From Flavobacteriales bacterium (GTDB taxonomy: Bacteria > Bacteroidota > Bacteroidia > Flavobacteriales_F > PHOS-HE28), in NCBI GenBank assembly GCA_020635675.1, contig JACJZJ010000002.1, positions 248,001 through 312,000 of the forward strand: DNA of 64,000 nucleotides, written 5' to 3'. Position 1 is the stretch's first letter. Each line of letters starts with the position of its first letter. The notes below the pieces were generated by a model. The model worked only from the letters and a program-made list of their open reading frames with translations. It made no database searches and had not been told where the DNA came from. This document shows, one piece after another, positions 1-7,544 of this stretch. The position numbers were made by a program, and so were the translations under genes.

Positions 1-470
1 GCGATGACGGTATGCGTGCTGTCCCTGTCCCAAGCATCCAGAAGGAGGCAGACCGTATCCTGACAGTTCTCCCGCATCATCTGTCTACCGTCCGCGTACC
101 AGTACGCCCACACCCCGGCCTTGTTGCCGTTTGCGTACACGCCCCGCTCCATGGGCGTGCCGTCCCGGTAGAAGCTCTGCATCAGGCTGTCCTGCCGGCC
201 GCGATGGATGTAGCCATCGTGCTGGACCTGACCGTTGTCGTAGTAGATCACCACATGACCATCCCGCTGCCCCGAGCGGAAATCGGACACTTCCGCAAGG
301 CGGCCCTGGGGATCCCAGAACCGCCATTCCCCCCATTCGCGTCCGTTCACCAGCAGCCCTTCGCTCTTTTTGACCGTTCGGGTGCTATCCCAGTGGTCCA
401 CGTAGGGAGTGACCGCCTGCGCCTGCAGGAGAAGAGGGACAACGGCGAACAAGGAAAGTGGCCAACGCAT
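1..470 (-). CDS. MORN-repeat (YwqK-like) exported protein, 3' end cut off
   Basis: Reading leftward from the ATG at 470, the frame stays open to the window edge, so the C-terminus is missing. The product begins with a signal peptide (MRWPLSLFAVVPLLLQAQA) and continues with repeats of the type GEWRFWDPQGR, GHVVIYYDNGQVQHDGY and GVWAYWYADGR. These are MORN-like repeats of the kind found in YwqK-family proteins, which are common in Bacteroidota and of unknown role despite the antitoxin label. A -7 box ends five bases before the ATG, which supports this start. The family call rests on the repeat pattern only. Confidence 0.72.
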   Translation of the reverse strand, partial: MRWPLSLFAVVPLLLQAQAVTPYVDHWDSTRTVKKSEGLLVNGREWGEWRFWDPQGRLAEVSDFRSGQRDGHVVIYYDNGQVQHDGYIHRGRQDSLMQSFYRDGTPMERGVYANGNKAGVWAYWYADGRQMMRENCQDTVCLLLDAWDRDSTHTVI

Positions 471-475
471 CGCGG

Positions 476-483
476 CGAAAATA
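476..483 (-). promoter_or_regulatory. -7 box TATTTTCG for the MORN-repeat gene
   Basis: TATTTTCG on the minus strand fits the Bacteroidota -7 consensus TAnnTTTG with one change. It lies 5 nt before the ATG at 470, so the transcript would be nearly leaderless. Confidence 0.55.
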
Positions 484-572
484 GCTGGGTGGGAGCGGGT
501 CGGTCCTCGAAGAACGGACAAGATGCCAACCGAGGTATGCGGAAGCAGCGACCCCGGGGCTGCGTGTGGCCC

Positions 573-580
573 TAACTTGC
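573..580 (+). promoter_or_regulatory. -7 box TAACTTGC for the pentaheme cytochrome
   Basis: TAACTTGC lies 12 nt before the ATG at 593. It argues against the in-frame GTG at 566, which lies upstream of the box. Confidence 0.5.
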
Positions 581-592
581 GCCTCCTATCCC

Positions 593-2530
593 ATGGGACA
601 GCGGAGGACCTTGAGCGTGCTGCTCGCGATGGCGGGTGTGGTGCTGCTTTTCGCCGGGTGGACCAGCGCGACGGAACATGAACCCCACCGCTACCACTCG
701 GCATTGGAGAATTGGCTTTTCAAAACGGACAACGGAGGGCTGGTGGTGCAGTTCTCCACCTACTTCGTGACGGGTGGGCGCTGCGCCGGTTGTCATGGGG
801 GGGATTCCCTGGGTGTGGCCAGCGTCGACAGCACGGGCAGGGACGTGAACATCGCTGATGACTGGCGCAGCACCATGATGGCCAACAGCGCACGCGATCC
901 CTTCTTCCGCGCCAAGATGGAGCATGAGGTGTTGGTGAACCCCGCCCACCAGACGGCCATCGAGAACAAGTGCACGAGCTGCCACGCCCCATTGGGCATG
1001 CATGAGGAGCGGATGCTGGGCCACACGCCCTTCACCGCGGCTATGCTGGACACGAGCGTGATCGGGCAGGACGGTGTGAGCTGCCTGAGCTGCCACCAAC
1101 AGGATCCCGACAGTGCGGGTCGTTCCTTCTCCGGCGAACTGCATTTCGACTCCGCGCGGGTCTATGGTCCCTATGCGGATGATGACATCGTACCGGAGAT
1201 CATGGAGTTCTTCGTGGGGTGGCGGCCCGGGTTCGGCGAGCACATCCAGGATTCGCGCGTGTGCGCGGGATGCCACACCCTGATCACGGGAACGCTGGAC
1301 CTGAACGGCACGCCCACCGGCGACTCCTTCGTGGAGCAGGCCACCTGGCACGAGTGGAAGAACTCGGACTATTTCGGCGTGGAGGGATGTCGGGGATGCC
1401 ACATGCCGCGGTTGCAGGACAGCATCATCCTCGCCTCCGACTATGCCTTCCTGAGCGGGCATTCGCCTTTCGGGCTCCACCATCTTGCGGGGGGGAACGT
1501 GTTCATGCTCCAATTGCTCAAGGAGCACAAGGACCAGCTGGGGATCCCGGCCACCGACGTCCAGTTCGACAGCACCATAACCCGGACCATGGCGATGCTG
1601 CAACAACGCGCCGTGGACCTGGAGCTGGAACTGGTGGGACGAACGCCCGACACCGCATACATCGACGTGAAATTGACCGACCGGGCGGGCCACAAGTTCC
1701 CCAGCGGCTATCCGAGCCGCCGGGCCTTCGTGCAGGTGCTGGCGATCACTCCGCTGCAGGACACCCTTTACGCGAACGGCCTCTGGGACAATGCCTTCGA
1801 GGTCGTGGGGCATGACAGTCCCTATGAGCCACACCACGATGTGATCACCGATCAGGGACAAGTGCAGATCTACGAGATGGTGATGGGCGACGTGAACGGG
1901 GATGTGACCACCACGCTGGAACGCGCACTGTCACCATTGAAGGACAACCGCCTGGTGCCCATCGGGTTCTCCACCACGCATTCCGCCTACGACACCACCC
2001 TGATCGCCGGTGTGCCGGCCAGCGACACCGACTTCAACCACGACGCCCTGGGCGACGAGGGGAACGGTGGCGACATCGTGCACTACCACGTGGCCCTGGA
2101 CGGGTACGATGGTCCTGTGCAGTTCACCGCGCGGGTGTTCTTCCAGCCCGTTCCACCCGCTTGGAACGCGGAGATGTTCAGCTTCAGCGGTCCGCGTATC
2201 GATACCTTCCAGACCATGTACGCCAATGCCGATGGCACGCCGACCTTGGTAGCCATCGATTCCCTGAGCGACGACCGCACGGCCATCTTCGGCCCCGACG
2301 CCGGGCACGTGCGCATCTGGCCCAACCCGACCACCGACGGCATCGTGCGGATCGATGCACATGATGCGGAACTGCTCGGCGTGTATACGGCGGACGGACG
2401 CAGGTGCGCGATGCGGACGGAACGGTACGCCGATGGATGGCGCCTGACCCTGCCGCGGACACCGGGCATCTACCTGCTGCGGGTGCGGTCCTGGGGACAT
2501 GACATCTTGTATCGCGTGGTCCGGCACTGA
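593..2530 (+). CDS. secreted pentaheme c-type cytochrome with T9SS sorting tail
   Basis: The 645-residue product starts with a signal peptide (MGQRRTLSVLLAMAGVVLLFAG). Five CxxCH haem-binding motifs follow: CAGCH at 64-68, CTSCH at 127-131, CLSCH at 164-168, CAGCH at 224-228 and CRGCH at 266-270. The C-terminal 80 or so residues (IWPNPTTDGIVRI, then GIYLLRVRSWG) form a typical Por-secretion/T9SS type A sorting domain, so the protein is expected to cross the outer membrane and remain at the surface. A role in extracellular or periplasmic electron transfer is inferred from the haems; no substrate can be named. The ATG at 593 was chosen over the GTG at 566 because of the -7 box between them. Confidence 0.85.
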   Translation: MGQRRTLSVLLAMAGVVLLFAGWTSATEHEPHRYHSALENWLFKTDNGGLVVQFSTYFVTGGRCAGCHGGDSLGVASVDSTGRDVNIADDWRSTMMANSARDPFFRAKMEHEVLVNPAHQTAIENKCTSCHAPLGMHEERMLGHTPFTAAMLDTSVIGQDGVSCLSCHQQDPDSAGRSFSGELHFDSARVYGPYADDDIVPEIMEFFVGWRPGFGEHIQDSRVCAGCHTLITGTLDLNGTPTGDSFVEQATWHEWKNSDYFGVEGCRGCHMPRLQDSIILASDYAFLSGHSPFGLHHLAGGNVFMLQLLKEHKDQLGIPATDVQFDSTITRTMAMLQQRAVDLELELVGRTPDTAYIDVKLTDRAGHKFPSGYPSRRAFVQVLAITPLQDTLYANGLWDNAFEVVGHDSPYEPHHDVITDQGQVQIYEMVMGDVNGDVTTTLERALSPLKDNRLVPIGFSTTHSAYDTTLIAGVPASDTDFNHDALGDEGNGGDIVHYHVALDGYDGPVQFTARVFFQPVPPAWNAEMFSFSGPRIDTFQTMYANADGTPTLVAIDSLSDDRTAIFGPDAGHVRIWPNPTTDGIVRIDAHDAELLGVYTADGRRCAMRTERYADGWRLTLPRTPGIYLLRVRSWGHDILYRVVRH

Positions 2531-2548
2531 GGATCGGGACTTCTGCGC

Positions 2549-2556
2549 ATCTTCGG
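2549..2556 (+). promoter_or_regulatory. weak -7 box CATCTTCG before the VIT1-type gene
   Basis: CATCTTCG departs from TAnnTTnG at its first base and lies 3 nt before the ATG at 2560. The gene could also be read through from the cytochrome 30 bp upstream. Confidence 0.35.
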
Positions 2557-2559
2557 TCC

Positions 2560-3684
2560 ATGCCCCGGCCCACGCCCCGACTCCGCAAACAGAGCCTGCG
2601 CACCGAGATCGATGCGGCCTGGCTCTACGGACGCGTGGCCGACCACGAGGCGGACCCGGACATCGCCCGGCTCTTCGGCGAGATGGCGCGGATCGAGCGC
2701 GGCCATGCCGACCACGCGTTCCGCGATCTGTCCGCCGATGGACTCGTGAACGAAATGCCGGGACCTACCTGGCAGGCCCGGTTGCTCGACCGGATCGGTG
2801 GCATCCTGGGCTACGAGCATGTGATCGCCCAGCTGATGGACACCGAAAAGGGACTGGCGCGGGCGAGCGTCGACCTGAAGCGCCGGGCCGGTGAACCGCT
2901 GAGCGGATCGGAGGAGAACCATGTGCGCATCCTTCGGTCGTTGCTCGCCAACAAGAGCCGGGTGGGCGGTGAACAGATCGGGCGCATCGAGGGCCGGCAC
3001 CGGACCGTCGGTGGCAACGCGCTGCGGGCGGCGGTGCTGGGCGCCAACGACGGTCTGGTGAGCAACATGAGCCTGGTGATGGGCGTGGCGGGCGCCACCG
3101 CCGGCGAAGAGGGCGTGCTGCTGGCGGGACTGGCGGGACTGCTGGCCGGCGCGCTCAGCATGGCCCTGGGTGAATGGATCAGCGTGAAGAGCTCGCAGGA
3201 ATTGTACGAACGCCAGATGGCCCTGGAAATGGTGGAGCTGGAGACCAACCCGGAAGGCGAACGCAAGGAGCTCGCCCTGATCTACATGGCCAAGGGCATC
3301 CCGGAGGCGGACGCGCAGCACCTGGCCACCGAACTGATCGCGGACAAGGAAAAGGCGCACGCCATGTTGGTGAAGGAGGAACTGGGCATCAACGCGGAAG
3401 ACCTCAAGGGTTCGGCCTGGGAGGCAGCGATCACCTCGTTCCTGCTGTTCGCAGCAGGCGCCATCCTGCCCGTGCTGCCGTTCCTGTTCATCCATGGCGC
3501 GCGCGCCATCGCCTGGAGCATCGGGGCAAGCGCGGTGGGGCTCTTCCTGATCGGCGCGGCGATCACCCTGTTCACGGGACGCAGCATCTGGTATTCCGGC
3601 ATGCGGCAGGTGCTCTTCGGACTGGCGGCCGCGGCGATCACCTTTGGCATCGGGCATCTGATCGGGGTGAGCGTCGCCGGATGA
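2560..3684 (+). CDS. rubrerythrin-VIT1 fusion, Fe/Mn transporter
   Basis: The 374-residue protein has an N-terminal four-helix ferritin-like domain (about 1-140; LRTEIDAAWLYGRVADHE and ARIERGHADHAF hold E and H ligands typical of rubrerythrin). A CCC1/VIT1 membrane domain follows (about 150-374), starting with LRAAVLGANDGLVSNMSLVMG and ending in three hydrophobic segments. VIT1 proteins export Fe2+ or Mn2+ from the cytosol, and in membrane-bound ferritin fusions the ferritin domain feeds iron to the transporter. It starts 29 bp after the pentaheme cytochrome stop, so co-transcription is possible. Domain assignment is firm; the metal is inferred. Confidence 0.88.
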   Translation: MPRPTPRLRKQSLRTEIDAAWLYGRVADHEADPDIARLFGEMARIERGHADHAFRDLSADGLVNEMPGPTWQARLLDRIGGILGYEHVIAQLMDTEKGLARASVDLKRRAGEPLSGSEENHVRILRSLLANKSRVGGEQIGRIEGRHRTVGGNALRAAVLGANDGLVSNMSLVMGVAGATAGEEGVLLAGLAGLLAGALSMALGEWISVKSSQELYERQMALEMVELETNPEGERKELALIYMAKGIPEADAQHLATELIADKEKAHAMLVKEELGINAEDLKGSAWEAAITSFLLFAAGAILPVLPFLFIHGARAIAWSIGASAVGLFLIGAAITLFTGRSIWYSGMRQVLFGLAAAAITFGIGHLIGVSVAG

Positions 3685-3712
3685 ACGCGAACGGGGCCAC
3701 ATGGCCATCCGT

Positions 3713-3720
3713 TACCTTCC
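3713..3720 (+). promoter_or_regulatory. -7 box TACCTTCC before the queuosine-precursor transporter
   Basis: TACCTTCC lies 6 nt before the ATG at 3727, in the 42-bp gap after the VIT1-type gene. Confidence 0.5.
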
Positions 3721-3726
3721 ACGCCG

Positions 3727-4515
3727 ATGATCCACTCCATCCTCGCCGACAAGGCCACGCGCCTCTACATCATCCTGGGGGCCTTCTTCGCCGCCAACGC
3801 GCTGCTGGCCGAGATGATCGGTGTGAAGCTGTTCCAATTGGAGGACCTGTTGGGCATCACCAAGGCGGACTTCAGCCTGCTCGGCCAGCCACACCTGAGC
3901 TTCGTACTGAGCGTGGGCGTGCTGCCCTGGCCGATCGTGTTCATCATGACGGACATCATCAACGACTATTACGGGGTGCGTGGCGTACGCTTCCTCACGC
4001 TGATCACCGCGGCGTTGATCGCCTTCGGGTTCGGCGTGATGTACCTGTCGATCCACATGCCGCCGGACCGGAGCTGGTGGCTCACCAGCAGCAGCGGCCA
4101 GGGCGTGCCCGATATGCAGGCCGCGTTCAGCAGCATCTTCGGCCAGGGCATGAACATCATCGTGGGTTCGCTCACCGCCTTCATCATTGGGCAGATGGTC
4201 GATGCGGTGAGCTTCCGCTGGATGAAACGCATGACCGGCGACAAGCGCATCTGGCTGCGGGCCACCGGCAGCACGCTGATCAGCCAACTGATCGACAGCT
4301 TCGTGGTGACCTATGTGGCCTTCTGGCTGTTCCGTGACATGACCTTCGCCATGGCCACGGCGCTGGCCATGACCGCCTACGCGTACAAGTTCATCGTCGC
4401 AGTTGTCAGCACACCGCTGATCTACCTGGTGCACGCCGGTGTGGAGCGCTACCTCGGGCACGAACGTGCGGTGCGAATGCGGGAGGCCGCACTGCGGATG
4501 GCCGACGAACAGTGA
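3727..4515 (+). CDS. queuosine precursor transporter (YhhQ family)
   Basis: The 262-residue inner-membrane protein has about six hydrophobic segments and the family signatures WPIVFIMTDIINDYYG, then FIIGQMVDAVSFRWMKR and LISQLIDSFVVTYVAFW. Proteins of this family (PF02592, YhhQ in E. coli) import preQ0/preQ1 for queuosine synthesis in tRNA. It has its own -7 box, and its stop lies 5 bp from that of the convergent cytochrome gene. Length and motifs match the family throughout. Confidence 0.9.
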   Translation: MIHSILADKATRLYIILGAFFAANALLAEMIGVKLFQLEDLLGITKADFSLLGQPHLSFVLSVGVLPWPIVFIMTDIINDYYGVRGVRFLTLITAALIAFGFGVMYLSIHMPPDRSWWLTSSSGQGVPDMQAAFSSIFGQGMNIIVGSLTAFIIGQMVDAVSFRWMKRMTGDKRIWLRATGSTLISQLIDSFVVTYVAFWLFRDMTFAMATALAMTAYAYKFIVAVVSTPLIYLVHAGVERYLGHERAVRMREAALRMADEQ

Positions 4516-4519
4516 GCCC

Positions 4520-5506
4520 TCAGCTGCCGGGCGGCGTCCACCGCACGATGGTCGATGCCACCGGCTTCACCGTGGAGAGGTATTCGTAGATAGCACCAAG
4601 GTCCTGGTCGGTCATGCCCGTGTACATCATCCAGGGCATGATGGTCTGGAAGTCACCGGCCTTCCAATCGATGGCCGCCGGCATATAGGTGCTGTCACTG
4701 TATTGCTTGAACCGGGCGATGAAGGCCTCCCTCGTCCAAGCGCCGATGCCGGTGGTCTTTTCCGGGGTGATGTTCGCCGAGCGCAGCACCGCGCCGTTGG
4801 GAAGATGGAACTCGAACCCGCCGGCGAACGGTTCACCGATCTTCTTGCCCTTCTCCGCCTTCGTATGGCATTCGCCGCATCCCGCCGCGTTCACCAGGTA
4901 GGCACCGTAGGCCACCGGATCGGCCGGATCGGGGCGCTTCACCGGCTCCGCCGGTTTCGGGATGGTGTGCAGGATCACGCTCATGGGGAAGTCCGCCTCG
5001 GAAGGATCCGGGGAGGAATCGATCGGGGCCAGTGAACGCAGATAGGCGATGAGACTGTAGACGTCCTCGGAGTCCATCGTACGGTAGTTGGGATAGGGCA
5101 TCACCGGGAAGAAGGGATGGCCGTCCCGGCTCACACCACTGGTGATCGCACGGTAGATCTCGCCATCGCTCCAATCACCAATGCCGTGCGGCGTGATGTT
5201 CCGACTGATGAAACGACCGGGGAAGTTCATGCTCCGATCGAACACCTCACCTCCCTTGCCGAGCGTGCCGGGCTTCAGGGGGGCGGCGAACGTGTTCCAG
5301 TCGCGGGTGCTGTGGCAATCCATGCACACACAGACATGGTTCGCGAGGTACTCCCCGCGCGCCACGCGTTCGGGCGTCACCTCGACCTTCAGGTCCTTGG
5401 GCGCCTCGATGTTCGGCAGGGCTTTGGACACGTACGTGATCGCGCCGACGATCACCACCAGTGCGATCAGCACCAGGTACAGGACGATCTTCAACAACTT
5501 CTTCAT
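4520..5506 (-). CDS. membrane-anchored diheme cytochrome c
   Basis: The 328-residue product begins with an uncleaved or cleaved hydrophobic anchor (MKKLLKIVLYLVLIALVVIVGA). Two cytochrome c domains follow, each with a CxxCH: CMDCH in the first half and CGECH in the second. Conserved Met-containing stretches (FFPVMPYPNY, TIMPWMMYTG) could supply axial ligands. It resembles the second diheme cytochrome at 11146-12111 in length and layout, so the two are probably paralogues. A role as periplasmic electron carrier is inferred. The ATG at 5506 was chosen because the -7 box at 5528-5535 lies upstream of it and inside the longer open frame. Confidence 0.82.
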   Translation of the reverse strand: MKKLLKIVLYLVLIALVVIVGAITYVSKALPNIEAPKDLKVEVTPERVARGEYLANHVCVCMDCHSTRDWNTFAAPLKPGTLGKGGEVFDRSMNFPGRFISRNITPHGIGDWSDGEIYRAITSGVSRDGHPFFPVMPYPNYRTMDSEDVYSLIAYLRSLAPIDSSPDPSEADFPMSVILHTIPKPAEPVKRPDPADPVAYGAYLVNAAGCGECHTKAEKGKKIGEPFAGGFEFHLPNGAVLRSANITPEKTTGIGAWTREAFIARFKQYSDSTYMPAAIDWKAGDFQTIMPWMMYTGMTDQDLGAIYEYLSTVKPVASTIVRWTPPGS

Positions 5507-5527
5507 GGATGTGCGGTATTGGGGCAC

Positions 5528-5535
5528 CGAAAATA
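5528..5535 (-). promoter_or_regulatory. -7 box TATTTTCG for the diheme cytochrome c
   Basis: TATTTTCG on the minus strand lies 21 nt before the ATG at 5506. Confidence 0.5.
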
Positions 5536-5589
5536 ACCGGCACCAGCCATCCCAAAAAATCGGATCCGGACGACGTCCGACGATCGCGC

Positions 5590-6936
5590 CTACAGCTTCA
5601 TCACCTGCACCGCACTGCGACCGCGTTCCCCTTTCGTCTCCAGGACGTAGCATCCCGGGGCGAGCTCCCCCAGATCGATCCATTCGACCGTTCCGTGCGG
5701 ACGCCAGGTGCGGAGCAGCGCACCCTGGAAGCCGACCAGTCGCAGCGCGTCGGTCGCTGGGGGCAGTTCCACCCGCAGGCGGCCGGCGGTGGGGTTCGGG
5801 GCGACATGAAGACGGATGCCATCACCCTGCACCGCGATACCGGTGTTTCCCGTCCACTGCGTGGTGCCGCCAGGCACCGTCACATTGGTGGAGGGGTTCC
5901 CGGGGCCGGGTGTGGGGAAGTTGTCGGTGACCACCTCCCCGTAATAAGTGGGACCGATGAAATACGGGTATGCGGAGTTGAGGTCCGCGTCCACCGTGCC
6001 GAAATAGGCATAGGTGCCGTTCGGGTATTCGGGGGTCTTGCAGAAGCGGCCGTTGTGCTGGTCGAGGTCGCCCGCACCGGGAACGTATTCATAGTCCTGG
6101 ATGAAACAGCCGAGCGGATATTGCGCGTTCACGTTCGGCCCGTACGCACTGCTGTTGAGCACGGTGCCATCGGCCAGTTCGTGCCGCTGGGTGATGCCGC
6201 GCAACTGCCAGCTGCTCTCGATGCGGCGGATGCCGCTGTTCGGGTCATTGGGGTCATCATAGCCATAACAGCCATAGATCGGATAGCCATCGAACGCGAA
6301 ACCGATCAGGGGTGAATGCACGTTGGCATCAGGGCTGTAGAGACCGTCCGCAGGATACAGGTTGCAGATGGCGGAGAGCACCACGTTCGCGGTGCTGAAC
6401 GGAATGGGGTTCTGGTGATGATGGTACCTGCCCTGGGTGACGCCATTGGGGCCCTGGCTTGGTGCGGGGTGGCCCTTCGAACAGTCCATGCCGTCGTTCT
6501 CCCAATACACCGCGTTGCGCAACCAGACGCCGGCGTTGTTGTAGCTCATCGCATCCTCCGCGTTGAAGATCGGCACCCCATTGATCAGCACGCCGATGTG
6601 GCCGAGCGGTGCTTCGAGGCTCGTGCCCGCCACCTGGGGCACCCGTGGGATCCGGAAGATGTAGCCGTTGTCCGCCGCCAGCGAGGGGTTGCCGTCCAGA
6701 AAAGGACCGGTCGGGTAGGCCGGTATGCCGGTCGCGGAGATGTACGCATCGGTGGCATCATACTGCACCAGTTGCACATCAGCGAGCGTGGTCATCGTCT
6801 GCGGCGTGCTGTTGCCCTGAACGTAGTAGCTACCGGTCTCCCCCTGGTTCAGGACCCAGGAGGTGACCTCGGGGCCCTGCGCGGTGAGGGTCAGCGCACT
6901 GAAGAGGAATGGGAACGTGGCGTAGCATTGCTTCAT
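5590..6936 (-). CDS. secreted YHYH-domain protein with T9SS tail
   Basis: The 448-residue product has a signal peptide (MKQCYATFPFLFSALTLTAQ). A YHYH domain follows, recognised by GRYHHHQNPIPF and LIGFAFDGYPIYGCYGYDD. The C-terminal part (LHVAPNPTAGRLRVELPP, ending GCYVLETKGERGRSAVQVMKL) is a T9SS sorting domain. YHYH domains occur in secreted, possibly metal-binding proteins of unknown function; the His-rich YHHH stretch fits metal binding but this is unproven. The open frame extends far upstream to 7647 over other genes; the ATG at 6936 is chosen because a signal peptide begins there. Confidence 0.85.
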   Translation of the reverse strand: MKQCYATFPFLFSALTLTAQGPEVTSWVLNQGETGSYYVQGNSTPQTMTTLADVQLVQYDATDAYISATGIPAYPTGPFLDGNPSLAADNGYIFRIPRVPQVAGTSLEAPLGHIGVLINGVPIFNAEDAMSYNNAGVWLRNAVYWENDGMDCSKGHPAPSQGPNGVTQGRYHHHQNPIPFSTANVVLSAICNLYPADGLYSPDANVHSPLIGFAFDGYPIYGCYGYDDPNDPNSGIRRIESSWQLRGITQRHELADGTVLNSSAYGPNVNAQYPLGCFIQDYEYVPGAGDLDQHNGRFCKTPEYPNGTYAYFGTVDADLNSAYPYFIGPTYYGEVVTDNFPTPGPGNPSTNVTVPGGTTQWTGNTGIAVQGDGIRLHVAPNPTAGRLRVELPPATDALRLVGFQGALLRTWRPHGTVEWIDLGELAPGCYVLETKGERGRSAVQVMKL

Positions 6937-6960
6937 CGGTACGTGGGTATGGGAGGATGT

Positions 6961-6968
6961 GCAAATTA
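6961..6968 (-). promoter_or_regulatory. -7-like box TAATTTGC for the YHYH protein
   Basis: TAATTTGC on the minus strand lies 24 nt before the ATG at 6936. Similar TAATTTG boxes occur before the genes starting at 35273 and 62976. Confidence 0.45.
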
Positions 6969-7019
6969 GGACCGCGGGAGAGCGGAAAGGTTCGATCGGA
7001 TGCACGAGGTACGGCACAC

Positions 7020-7193
7020 ATGAAGCGGAAACGAGAACGGCGGGAACGTTCCGTACGGGACCTGCTCCGGAGCCGGAAGCGCGCCGCGCAGAAGGAGGCC
7101 GGTGCGCTGGACGGTCGCTTCCGTCAACGCGTGGTGAAGAGCGGACGGACGTACACCCGGAAGCACAAGCATCGCGGGCGCAGCGAGGAGTGA
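7020..7193 (+). CDS. small basic protein of unknown function (57 aa)
   Basis: The product is 57 residues and rich in Lys and Arg (MKRKRERRERSVRDLLRSRK, then FRQRVVKSGRTYTRKHKHRG). The charge pattern suggests binding to nucleic acid, but no family is recognised. It is followed within 12 bp by a perfect palindromic terminator, which supports a real transcription unit. It converges on the histone H1-like gene. The ATG at 7020 was chosen because the frame upstream of it has no coding look. Confidence 0.6.
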   Translation: MKRKRERRERSVRDLLRSRKRAAQKEAGALDGRFRQRVVKSGRTYTRKHKHRGRSEE

Positions 7194-7204
7194 GCCGAAA
7201 AGCG

Positions 7205-7228
7205 AAGGGTCCGCCGCGGCGGACCCTT
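7205..7228. terminator. bidirectional terminator, 24-bp perfect palindrome
   Basis: Two 12-base arms (AAGGGTCCGCCG and its exact complement) lie back to back between two convergent small genes. The folded RNA would be flanked by short A and T stretches on either strand, so it can end both transcripts. Confidence 0.75.
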
Positions 7229-7247
7229 CCTTGCGTGCTTGAACGCC

Positions 7248-7379
7248 TTACTTCTTCTTCGCAGCCTTCTTCTTCGGGGCGGCCTTCTTGGCAGCGGCCT
7301 TCTTCTTCGGCGCAGCCTTCTTCTTGGCGGCGGCCTTCTTCTTCGGCGCGGCCTTCTTGGCGGTGGCTTTCTTTGCCAT
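7248..7379 (-). CDS. histone H1-like Lys/Ala repeat protein (43 aa)
   Basis: The 43-residue product is built almost only of Lys and Ala with regular Pro (MAKKATAKKAAPKKKAAAKK, then more KKAAPKKKAA units). This matches the C-terminal tail of histone H1 and of bacterial H1-like or AlgP-type proteins, which bind and compact DNA without sequence preference. The gene itself is a string of near-identical 15-30 bp repeats, so its length may vary between strains. Short H1-like proteins are common in Bacteroidota. Confidence 0.75.
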   Translation of the reverse strand: MAKKATAKKAAPKKKAAAKKKAAPKKKAAAKKAAPKKKAAKKK

Positions 7380-7530
7380 GATCACAAGGATTTGACGCGA
7401 ACCTACTCCGGCGTCGCGTTCGCCGATCACCACACCGGCATCTCGAAATCAACCGGCATTTGTTCATGACGCGATCACGCACCGTCGTCCGGCACACCCA
7501 CCTGCATCGCGCACGTGATCGCGCCCGCCG

Positions 7531-7538
7531 TACCTTGG
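7531..7538 (+). promoter_or_regulatory. -7 box TACCTTGG for the formate dehydrogenase beta gene
   Basis: TACCTTGG lies 6 nt before the ATG at 7545, giving an almost leaderless transcript and fixing the start. Confidence 0.55.
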
Positions 7539-7544
7539 GATCGC

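Noticed and set aside
7248..7379. CRISPR or tandem repeat array
   Set aside because: The repeats are codon-level Lys/Ala units of one reading frame, without spacers.
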